Origin: Hydrogenophaga sp. IBVHS1
GTDB lineage: Bacteria > Pseudomonadota > Gammaproteobacteria > Burkholderiales > Burkholderiaceae_C
Reading direction: 5' to 3'
Length of the DNA stretch: 64,000 bases
NCBI RefSeq assembly: GCF_002127265.1
Contig: NZ_NFUU01000001.1
Span: 1,736,001 to 1,800,000, forward strand
The position numbers and the translations under genes were made by a program. Below are positions 25,748 through 33,303 of this stretch, in pieces (position 1 is the first letter of the stretch; the number at the start of each line of letters is the position of its first letter). Under the pieces are notes generated by a model, which saw only the letters and a list, made by a program, of their open reading frames with translations, did not search any database and was not told where the DNA came from.

Positions 25748-27850
25748 CTAAAACCCGAAGAGATTGGCCTGCACGATCGCGCGCGTCACAAAGGCTTTTC
25801 GATCGGCTTCTGGCACCCAGCCCAGCAGGCTCTTCGACAGGCTATTGTCAAAGCGCGCGAAATGAGCGCGGCTTTTCCAGTCCGCCAGTGAGGGACGCAC
25901 TGCGCCCTTGCGCCTCAGAACATGGCGCTTGAGGATGTACTTCATTCCGTCAGCCAGCCACATCGCATGCAGCGAGCCCGATGTCACCGTGATGCGCGCC
26001 CCCAACGCTTGGTGAATCGCGCCGAAGTAATCCCGCGCCGACATCATGGGGTCACCCACCAGGTTGAAGGACCGGCCCACTGCATCGGGGTTGCCCATCA
26101 TGAGCAGAAGTCCCTCCGAAACGTCATCGGCCAGAACAAAGGGCAAGACGTTGCCCCCATGGCCCCAGATTCGCACGGCACCCGCCCCGTGCCAGCGTCC
26201 GATGCCCCAATGTTGGAGTGGCCCGCCGTGGCCCACCACAATACCGGGCCGCGCAATGACCACGGGCAGCCCGCGCGTGCGGTGCATCTCCATCAGTTGC
26301 GCCTCGCACTCCGCCTTTGATCGGGCATACAAGTTTCGGTTGCCCATGTCACTGCCGAAGCCGGTGTTTTCGCTGATGACCTGACGCGGATCGGACATGT
26401 CGTAAGACGCGATGGTGCCGGTGTAAATCAACCGTTTGACGCCCGCTGCCAGCGCTGCCTCGGCCACGCGCAAGGTTGTTCCCACATCGTTCTCAAGCGC
26501 CGCCTCCCATGTCTTGTCCACAGACTTGGCCAGGTTGAAGACCACATCGATTCCCTGCATCGCCGTGGTCAGGCCTTCCAGATCGCGCAAGGACACCGGC
26601 ACCGTTTCCACATGGTCGGCGATGTCATCGAAGGGTCCTGTGCGACCACGACTGAGGACGCGCACGTCATGGCCCCTGGCCACCAGCAATCGTGTGAGGT
26701 TGCGCCCGATGAAGCCTGTGCCGCCGATCACCACAACAGTAGGCCGTGGCTTGCCAATGGGCTTTGCCGGCTGCGCGAGAGACGTGTCCATGCGGGCGAG
26801 CGTGGAATCTATCGCATGCATCACAGCAGTGGCACAGGTGAAATCGAACCGGGTATCCAGCGGCATCCTTCCATTCGTTGCCGCGTAAAAGGCGCCCACG
26901 GCAGTTCGGAAACTCAGCCCATACGGCGACTTCTGATTCAATGAAGTCAATTGCCGCGCAGCATTGACCAATCCCTCACGCAGATGCTGCCCCGCTGCAG
27001 ACATCTCGCGCACGAAAGGGTTCAACACCAGGTCGGCGGTGTTGTCCTGGCTGACCACCAGCGTATCGGCAGCAAAGTTCAGACGCGCAATAGCTGAAGA
27101 CCCACGCACGGTGACCGTGCGGTCATCCATCACCTCAACCAGCGCGATGTTGAAGCTCAGGTCTACATCCCCGACTCGCGCCAACACCCGCCAGCTCTGA
27201 TGCCGCGTTCCGCCTCCCTCAAGTGCTATAGGCTGGCCAAGCTCCAGATGCAGGATCTCGGGTGCGCCCAGCAAGTCGATGGCAAAAGCGTAAAGATGCG
27301 GGCCAAGCTCCAGCAGAAGATTCTTGGGTTCGCGCAACAACCACAAGCCGAAGGGGCCAGAGCGCAGAGGAGCCAGCGGGAGGCACCAGTTGATCTGCAC
27401 GGATGAGACGCGGCCCAGATCACCAGCCTGCATCAGGGACTTGAGCCTCTCGTAAGACGGGAGGCCAAGAAAGTTATGCCCCGCCGCCAGCACCTTGCCG
27501 GTATCTTCAGCGGCCTTGCGCATTTCTTCAGCCTCGCCGGCGGACGTGGCGACAGGCTTTTCCACCAGCACATGCAGCCCCGAGCGCAGGCACTGAATCG
27601 CAAGATCTCGATGGGACGAAGGCGGTGTCAGTATGTGCACTGCATCGCAGACATTCGCAGCGATCATCTGGTCAACCGACCCGTAAGCCTGCAGGCCATA
27701 GGCCTGAGCCAGATCCTCGGCCGCGCCGCGTGACTGGTCGCACACCGCGACCAGTCTGGCGCCAGGTGTGGCGCGTATCGCATCTGCGTGCCAGGCGGCG
27801 ATGTATCCGGCCCCGATGATGCCCACGCGGGTCTGAGTGCTTGCGGTCAT
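25748..27850 (-). CDS. Gfo/Idh/MocA oxidoreductase fused to an NAD-dependent epimerase/dehydratase
   Basis: A 700-residue fusion. Residues 1-370 are a Gfo/Idh/MocA oxidoreductase: Rossmann GIIGAGYIAAWHADAI (10-25), the family lysine in VLVEKPVATSAGEAEEM, and a C-terminal sheet domain. Residues 374-700 are an extended SDR: VVVIGGTGFIGRNLTRLL with GGTGFIG at 376-382, GTIASYD, YARSKAECE (Tyr-x3-Lys), and RPGIVVGHGG. Together these could oxidise and epimerise or reduce a nucleotide sugar in one chain, probably making a rare sugar for the polymer. ATG 27850 was picked because AAGGA lies 10-14 bases upstream and the Rossmann fold begins right after; the longer open frame upstream reads through the GT2 gene. 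It is the last gene of a minus-strand operon. Confidence 0.88.
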   Translation of the reverse strand: MTASTQTRVGIIGAGYIAAWHADAIRATPGARLVAVCDQSRGAAEDLAQAYGLQAYGSVDQMIAANVCDAVHILTPPSSHRDLAIQCLRSGLHVLVEKPVATSAGEAEEMRKAAEDTGKVLAAGHNFLGLPSYERLKSLMQAGDLGRVSSVQINWCLPLAPLRSGPFGLWLLREPKNLLLELGPHLYAFAIDLLGAPEILHLELGQPIALEGGGTRHQSWRVLARVGDVDLSFNIALVEVMDDRTVTVRGSSAIARLNFAADTLVVSQDNTADLVLNPFVREMSAAGQHLREGLVNAARQLTSLNQKSPYGLSFRTAVGAFYAATNGRMPLDTRFDFTCATAVMHAIDSTLARMDTSLAQPAKPIGKPRPTVVVIGGTGFIGRNLTRLLVARGHDVRVLSRGRTGPFDDIADHVETVPVSLRDLEGLTTAMQGIDVVFNLAKSVDKTWEAALENDVGTTLRVAEAALAAGVKRLIYTGTIASYDMSDPRQVISENTGFGSDMGNRNLYARSKAECEAQLMEMHRTRGLPVVIARPGIVVGHGGPLQHWGIGRWHGAGAVRIWGHGGNVLPFVLADDVSEGLLLMMGNPDAVGRSFNLVGDPMMSARDYFGAIHQALGARITVTSGSLHAMWLADGMKYILKRHVLRRKGAVRPSLADWKSRAHFARFDNSLSKSLLGWVPEADRKAFVTRAIVQANLFGF

Positions 27851-27870
27851 GTCGAGTTCGTCCTTGGAGA

Positions 27871-28869
27871 TCACTTGTATTCGATGATGTTCATGTCGCG
27901 TCGCTGCCAGCGACGTGCCAGATAGGTCAGCATCCCGATCAGGTTCGGGAACTTCGACAATGAGAGATAGAGCCCGTGGTGCATCGCCTCGCGAAGTGGC
28001 AGGCCGGAGCGAACGAGGCCTTGTACAGTGCGCAGCCAGGAAAGCTTGTAGCCCGCCAGCACTGCGACCATCAACACAGTCCCGGCCAGGACTTTGCCCA
28101 ACAGCGTCAGTGTGAGCCCAGTCAGAAACACCAGCGGCAGAATCAAGCCGTAGAGCCATACGCGTCGCCGCTCAGGCCGAAAATGATCGGGGTGCAGATC
28201 GCCGACCTGGCCGAAACCATGCCCGCTGCGCACCGATCGCCGCCACCATTCAGAAAACCGCGTCATGGCGGCATCGTGCCGGGTCATGGAGAGCGGCAGC
28301 CGCTCGATTCGCAGTCCCGACTTGCGCAAGCGCGCGCAGAATTCATCATCCTCGGCGGCAATGACTTGCGGGTTGAAACCTTTGAGAGCATGGAAGGCCG
28401 GGGCGCGCACCATCATGTCTCCGCCGCAAGCTTCGATTGGACCTGCGGGGCGATGCCATTCGAAATCACACATCGCGTTGTACACGCTGCGGTTGCGGTC
28501 GATCTCGGACCGCCATCCAGTCACGATACCGAGTTCCGGTCGGTCGCTCACATGTGCCAGTGCCGCCGAGATCCAGTTCGGTGCCAGCAGGCAGTCGCCA
28601 TCGATGAATTGAACAAAGTCGGGCATCTGGCCAGATGAATGCAGCGCCATGAACCCCGCATTTCGACCGCGCGCGGCAGTGAATGGGACGCTTGTGTCCA
28701 ACTCAACGACTTCAATGCCAAGGCTGCGGGCATGAGCCACACTGTCATCGCTTGATCCGCTGTCTACATACACAATGCGCGCGACCTGTGCCTGCACGCT
28801 GGCCAGGCACCGCTTCAATCTTTCGCCCTCGTTTCGGCCAATGACGACGACGGCTATTGACGTGCTCAT
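27871..28869 (-). CDS. Glycosyltransferase family 2 (cell-wall biosynthesis type)
   Basis: A 332-residue GT2. IAVVVIGRNEGERLKRCLAS and IVYVDSGSSDDSVAHARSLG make the donor site; VQFIDGDCLLAPNW holds the DGD; AAEDDEFCARLRKSGLRI carries the ED-type catalytic motif. The C-terminal third has hydrophobic segments (WLYGLILPLVFLTGLTLTLLG, AGTVLMVAVLAGYKL) anchoring it in the inner membrane. ATG 28869 has GGAGAGG upstream, better than an earlier in-frame start. The stop is 20 bp before the fusion gene. Confidence 0.9.
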   Translation of the reverse strand: MSTSIAVVVIGRNEGERLKRCLASVQAQVARIVYVDSGSSDDSVAHARSLGIEVVELDTSVPFTAARGRNAGFMALHSSGQMPDFVQFIDGDCLLAPNWISAALAHVSDRPELGIVTGWRSEIDRNRSVYNAMCDFEWHRPAGPIEACGGDMMVRAPAFHALKGFNPQVIAAEDDEFCARLRKSGLRIERLPLSMTRHDAAMTRFSEWWRRSVRSGHGFGQVGDLHPDHFRPERRRVWLYGLILPLVFLTGLTLTLLGKVLAGTVLMVAVLAGYKLSWLRTVQGLVRSGLPLREAMHHGLYLSLSKFPNLIGMLTYLARRWQRRDMNIIEYK

Positions 28870-29023
28870 GCGCCCTCTCCAGCCAGACATCCGGTCCGGT
28901 TGGCCATACAGGCAATGGTGAGCACTCTGCAATGATGGAGAGACATGAAATCAACGTTGGGAGAAAGATCAGCCAGACGAAGCCACGTGTGCGCCGATGC
29001 GGCCGGAGAGAACCTCGCGAGAA

Positions 29024-29764
29024 TCATGCCCGAGAGACCAGGCAATCCTTGAACAAGTGCCAGACCCCTACGGGGTAGCTGACCAGGTACCTTCTCCAAA
29101 GCCTCGCCGGCTCTTTGCCGAATCGGTAAAACCACTCCAGACCTGCCCTCTGCATCCAGGCGGGTGCGCGTCCACCCCCAGGACTCAGAATTTCAAAGCT
29201 GCCGCCAATACCAGTGAGCACCAGGTTGGGGAGTCGCTTTCGCAACGCGGATGCCAGGTGATCCTGCTTGGGCACCCCGAGTGCGATGAACACGACCTTG
29301 ACTTCGCGCTGCGCCAGTTCCATGCAGAAGGTAGAGAGCTGGGCCTCGGACAGATCCACCTTGTCTTCAAACACATACTTGCAGGCCTGTACGGCCCGTG
29401 GCCCATACGCTTGTACCGTCACCCACGGCGCCTTGCCTCCAATGATGGCAAAGGCGGGCACATCGTCTGATTGAAGAAGGGCGTGAACCAGATCGACACC
29501 AGTCGTCCGGCCATCAATAGGGCCTCCATCGGCCTTGAAGTGAGAGGCCCAGACCAAGGGCATGCCATCGGCAGTGATGACGTCAGCGGTGCTCATCAAG
29601 CGCATGTAGTCTGGCTCGCGCACGCTACGAGCAAGCATTTCGGTGTTGAGGGTCAGTAGCCAGGCGCCCTCCCCGTGCTGAGCGCGACGCTTGATTTCAG
29701 CAAGATGGGTCTGCAGGCTGCCGCGGGAAACGCGCAGACCACAGATGGTGCAGGTATCAATCAT
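29024..29764 (-). CDS. WecG/TagA/CpsF family glycosyltransferase (GT26)
   Basis: A 246-residue GT26 enzyme, the family that adds N-acetylmannosaminuronic acid, ManNAc or glucose to lipid-linked sugars. Recognised by WLLTLNTEMLARSV, DVITADGMPLVWASHFKADG (the T-ADG-P-V signature), RTTGVDLVHALL, FIALGVPKQDHLAS and IGGSFEILSPG near the C-terminus. ATG 29764 is used; a GTG 12 codons upstream is also possible, and neither has a strong ribosome binding site. The gene sits among GT2 and GT4 enzymes of the same operon direction. The sugar added here cannot be told. Confidence 0.88.
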   Translation of the reverse strand: MIDTCTICGLRVSRGSLQTHLAEIKRRAQHGEGAWLLTLNTEMLARSVREPDYMRLMSTADVITADGMPLVWASHFKADGGPIDGRTTGVDLVHALLQSDDVPAFAIIGGKAPWVTVQAYGPRAVQACKYVFEDKVDLSEAQLSTFCMELAQREVKVVFIALGVPKQDHLASALRKRLPNLVLTGIGGSFEILSPGGGRAPAWMQRAGLEWFYRFGKEPARLWRRYLVSYPVGVWHLFKDCLVSRA

Positions 29765-29997
29765 CAAGGGATTCAAGAACACGGTTGGAGGTAAAGCCAC
29801 AGGGCATGATCATTCACGCAGACACGCCATTTGGTACGTACCGACTGCCACTTCTGAGAAAAATGATCGCGGTTCGTGACGTAGTCGCCAGACTCAAGTG
29901 CTTCGCAATCCACAGGCGAGCAGGTTCAATTGCAGAAGATCGGCTGATCGATTGCACCGCGCCGATGAGCGCAATGCGCCAACTGAGTCAGAAGCAG
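29765..29997 (-). other. Gene-free stretch in the glycosyltransferase operon
   Basis: 233 bp between the truncated GT4 gene and the GT26 gene. No gene, hairpin or promoter was recognised on either strand. Its size, compared with 20-155 bp gaps elsewhere in the operon, suggests that DNA was lost or rearranged near the truncated GT4 copy. Confidence 0.4.
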
Positions 29998-30741
29998 TCA
30001 GGCCAGGATCGCCTTGTACAGCTGAGATCCCCACGACCGAGAGCGGTCAAGAAACTGCGGGCGGTGTGCCAGCGCTGCCTCGGAATGCGCGCGCAACGCT
30101 GCGCGATCTCCGGCCAGAGATCTCAGGATCTCGGTCAGGGCCTCCACATCATTGGCGGGGAAAACCTGGCAAGCGCCGTCCAGAAGATCTCGCGCCGGAA
30201 CGATGGAAGACACGACTGAAGGCACACCATGCACGGCACCCATGGGCCAAAAGACGTTGTGAGCAGTCAGAACGATCCGAGACTCGCGGGGAAGGCGCGC
30301 AACCAGGGAGGCAGGAGCGTCGGTCCCAACGACGATGACATCGGCCGGCCAAGCCGACAAGGCTTGCAGGACGGAGCGGGTAAAGGCGGCTTGATCGCGG
30401 CGGTAGTCCAGTCCACGACGTCCGCGCGGATGTGCAGTGTGAACAAAACTGAATCGAGGGTCTGTGGCGTTGGGCTGACGATCTTGTTCGACCAGCAGCA
30501 ACGCACGCGCATCAAGTGATTCCACCAATGAATAAAACATTGCTGAATAGGCAATCACCGGGGTGCGCGGATCGTGCATGCCACGCATCCAATGCTCAAA
30601 AGTTCCCACCGCGTCGCCGGGCCCACAAACGTATGCGATTCGAAGCGGCGCGCCGTGGGGCAATCCCAGCGCTTTCCTCACGAGCATCGGCGCGTCATCG
30701 GGCAACGACAGGCAACTTTTTGCAAACTCGTCATTCGACAT
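29998..30741 (-). pseudogene. GT4 glycosyltransferase with a large in-frame internal deletion
   Basis: A 247-residue product clearly paralogous to the intact GT4 at 10339-11583. Residues 1-168 align with the intact N-terminal half (AYVCGPGDAVGTFEHW, AYSAMFYSLVESLDA, LTAHNVFWPMG). Then the chain jumps directly to AVHGVPSVVSSIVPA, which is the intact enzyme from about residue 336 on. About 166 residues are missing, including the donor-binding GT-B half with LLYLGRIEANKGVLDL and the E-x7-E-type segment. The reading frame is kept, and the start has a GAGG ribosome binding site, so the protein may be made, but it should not be catalytic. It is 46 bp downstream of the neighbouring GT4 gene. Confidence 0.82.
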
Positions 30742-30787
30742 GGGCTATTCCTCGCGTTCCGCGTCTGAAAAAGTGGTGCGCCGCTCC

Positions 30788-31996
30788 TTACACCGCCTCG
30801 GCAACTTCTGAAAATTGATCGTGTAACTGAACTGCAATTTTTTTCAGGTTGTGCTCAAACTCAACTCGAGTTCGCCCTTCTCTTCCGAAATCTGCCAGCT
30901 GTTGCGGCGAAGCTTTCAAAGCACCCCGCATGGCAATTGCGATATCGTCAACGGAGCCAGCGGGGATGATCCAGCCGCAGGTGTTGTCCACCAGTTCGGG
31001 AATTCCGGCAATGAATGTGGATATGACGGGTCGTCCCAGTGCAAAGGCCTCCATGATAACCACGGGCAGGCCTTCAGCGAAACTGGGCAGTAGAAAAGCG
31101 CGGCTTTTTCCGATCATCAGCCTGACATCGGCATTGGATTTCCAGCCATGCATTTCGACATGGCGTGACACGCCGTATTTTTCAATGGCGGCCTGCAGCG
31201 CGGCTCTTGACTCCCCGTCGCCTACAAAATGCACCTTCAGGTTTGGAAATTCATCCTTCAGGATTGCAATTGCTTCAGGTATGAGCAGCTGCCCCTTCTG
31301 TGGGCATAGGCGTCCAACGCACACGAGGTTCTCGTTTGCTTCGTCAAAATAATAGTCTGGCGAAAAATCTTCCAGTTTCAGTCCACAGTGAATGATTTTT
31401 ATCTTGCCAAAATATTCATAGCTGCTGAAGCGTATCAGTTGAACCCTGCAATAGTTTGAGATTGCTACTACAAACTTGGCATGCTTTATTTTGAGCGCGA
31501 TACTGAGCAACGAAGGATCAACAAACTCGTCTGGACCATGCGCTGTGAAGCTGTAGCTGCTTCCGCCCATCGCATGCGCCAGCATCGCAACCGTGGTTGC
31601 ATTGGTAGAAAAGTGGCTGTGTACGTGCGCTATACCTTCAAGCTGGGTTGCACGGTAGAAATAGGTGGCCTGCAAAAAGTAAGCGATGTGCTTGACGCTG
31701 ATTCCGCCCGCATTCTTGCAAACCTGCAGCCACATCCGAAGTGCACGAAGAAATCCGGCTGGATGACTGACCAACACCAGAAAAAATGCCGCCAACAGCC
31801 CACTTATGTTTTTGGTCAGAAGATAATGCGTTCGCTTCTGTTCCGCGATGTCAAGAGGATCGACCAGTTGATCATCCCAGTTGCGCACCGCATAACGCTT
31901 CACCTCCAGATTCAAACTCTCAAGACTCTCTATTTCACGACGGATAAAAGTCGTGCTGGTAATAGGATACGTGTTCATCAAATATGCAATTTTCAA
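30788..31996 (-). CDS. Glycosyltransferase family 4, probably colanic-acid/EPS type
   Basis: A 402-residue GT-B enzyme starting KIAYLMNTYPITSTTFIRRE, the usual N-terminus of the WcaL/AmsK-like branch. The middle has HSHFSTNATTVAMLAHAMG and FTAHGPDEF. The donor half has NLVCVGRLCPQKGQLLIPEA and PSFAEGLPVVIMEAFALGRP, with the E-x7-E motif. I place the start at TTG 31996: GGAGGG lies 9-14 bases upstream, and this removes 66 residues whose role is unclear. The longer reading frame is open to a TTG at 32194, so an extended N-terminus cannot be excluded. The gene is first in a minus-strand operon. Confidence 0.85.
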   Translation of the reverse strand: MKIAYLMNTYPITSTTFIRREIESLESLNLEVKRYAVRNWDDQLVDPLDIAEQKRTHYLLTKNISGLLAAFFLVLVSHPAGFLRALRMWLQVCKNAGGISVKHIAYFLQATYFYRATQLEGIAHVHSHFSTNATTVAMLAHAMGGSSYSFTAHGPDEFVDPSLLSIALKIKHAKFVVAISNYCRVQLIRFSSYEYFGKIKIIHCGLKLEDFSPDYYFDEANENLVCVGRLCPQKGQLLIPEAIAILKDEFPNLKVHFVGDGESRAALQAAIEKYGVSRHVEMHGWKSNADVRLMIGKSRAFLLPSFAEGLPVVIMEAFALGRPVISTFIAGIPELVDNTCGWIIPAGSVDDIAIAMRGALKASPQQLADFGREGRTRVEFEHNLKKIAVQLHDQFSEVAEAV

Positions 31997-32315
31997 CGAG
32001 GCGCCCTCCGCAGGAGAATAGAGAATCTGAGTTTTTGAACTTGCCCAAGTGGACATGGACGGGCGAGCTGATGCCGTGCCAGTGCAGACAGCATATTCAT
32101 GCCCATATTGTTCCGCAGCCAAGACTCCAGCCATAGGGAACAATTTCACGCCACCGACCTGGTTGTGCAACCAACTCAGATGGGGAGGAATCAAACTGCT
32201 GGCCGAGTCGTCTGCCGGGATGCTTCAGGTAGACTCAACTCAGGTTCATGTCCACCGGTGCCACCGTTGGAACTGCCATTTGGCAACCAAAAAAAGATGA
32301 GTGGAGCGCTAGAGC
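31997..32315 (+). other. 319-bp divergent region between GT4 operon and ATPase/PKS operon
   Basis: Must hold the promoters of two large, opposite transcripts. The minus-strand part contains an open frame continuous with the GT4 gene, with coding-like peptide HNQVGGVKLFPMAGVLAAEQ, which may be an N-terminal extension or a gene remnant. No sigma-54 or clear sigma-70 boxes were found. No repeat of the 18-base motif is present. Confidence 0.45.
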
Positions 32316-33215
32316 GTGTACGAATCGTTTTACGGTCTGCGCGAGAAACCTTTCTCCATCCAGCCCGACCCCGACTTCCTCTACATGGGCAAGCGTCACT
32401 CGCTGGCCTACACCATGCTGGAGTATGCAATCCATAACCGGGCGGGTTTCACCGTCATATGTGGAGAGATCGGTTGTGGCAAGACCACGCTGATCCGTCG
32501 TCTACTGAACAACCTTGGGAGCGATGTCAAGGTAGGTCTGGTGACCAATACGCATCCCGACCTGGCCGATCTCACGGAGTGGATCATGCTGGCTTTCGGC
32601 CAGCCCTACGACAGCATGTCGCCGGTGGCGCGTTACGACGCTTTTCAGCGTTTTCTGATCAACGAGTACAGCCAGCAGCGCAGAGTGGTGCTCATCGTCG
32701 ACGAGGCTCAGAACGTCAATCCGGCGGCGATGGAGTCGCTGCGCATGCTCTCCAACATCAACGCGGACAAGGATCAGCTGTTGCAGGTGGTGCTCGTCGG
32801 GCAGCCTCAGTTGCGCACGCTCCTTCAGCGTCCGGAGCTGCAGCAGTTCGCCCAGCGGGTGGCGGCCGATTTCTACATTTCCCCCCTGAACTCGGTGGAG
32901 GTCGGGGACTACATCGACCACCGGCTCAAGGTGGCTGGCCGGGAGCGCCAGTTGTTCACGCCGTTGGCCACGTCGAAGATTGCGAGAGCCGCACATGGCA
33001 TTCCCCGCAGCATCAATATCCTTTGCGACACGGCCCTCGTTTACGGATTTGCTGCTGAAGCCCGGCTGATCGATGTGCATCTGGTGGACGAAGTGCTGAA
33101 CGACCGGAGCCAGTACGGCGTTCTTGGCGACATCAATTTCAGGAACAGCCAGTCAGGGAACAGTCAGTTCGGTGACAGCTCGTTTTCGACGGCCTCTGAT
33201 ACCCCAAAAGCGTGA
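32316..33215 (+). CDS. ExeA-like AAA ATPase (XrtA-associated ATPase type)
   Basis: A 299-residue AAA/ORC-like ATPase. MYESFYGLREKPFSIQPDP is the standard start of the GspA/ExeA-like family; Walker A is GEIGCGKTT (50-58); Walker B is VVLIVDEAQN with Asp129 and Glu130; GIPRSINILCDTAL follows. Starts with GTG; GGAG at 32302-32305 acts as ribosome binding site. In many proteobacteria a close relative lies in exopolysaccharide and exosortase loci (known), but no exosortase or PEP-CTERM gene is visible here. The C-terminal 25 residues are an odd NSQSGNSQFGDSS tail rich in Asn, Ser and Gly. It is the first gene of the PKS/NRPS direction, 88 bp ahead of the PKS. Role: possibly assembling the export or surface machinery. 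Confidence 0.82.
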   Translation: MYESFYGLREKPFSIQPDPDFLYMGKRHSLAYTMLEYAIHNRAGFTVICGEIGCGKTTLIRRLLNNLGSDVKVGLVTNTHPDLADLTEWIMLAFGQPYDSMSPVARYDAFQRFLINEYSQQRRVVLIVDEAQNVNPAAMESLRMLSNINADKDQLLQVVLVGQPQLRTLLQRPELQQFAQRVAADFYISPLNSVEVGDYIDHRLKVAGRERQLFTPLATSKIARAAHGIPRSINILCDTALVYGFAAEARLIDVHLVDEVLNDRSQYGVLGDINFRNSQSGNSQFGDSSFSTASDTPKA

Positions 33216-33303
33216 TCGAGCACACACTGTTGTAACAAACTGTCGAGTCATAATTACTGACCCATGGGGGGTATACACCGGGCAACGTACCTGAGAGCAC
33301 AGT

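Noticed and set aside
32200..32315. Sigma-54 promoter before the ATPase gene
   Set aside because: TTGGAACTGCCATTTGGCA has a GG but no GC at the required distance of 10 bases.
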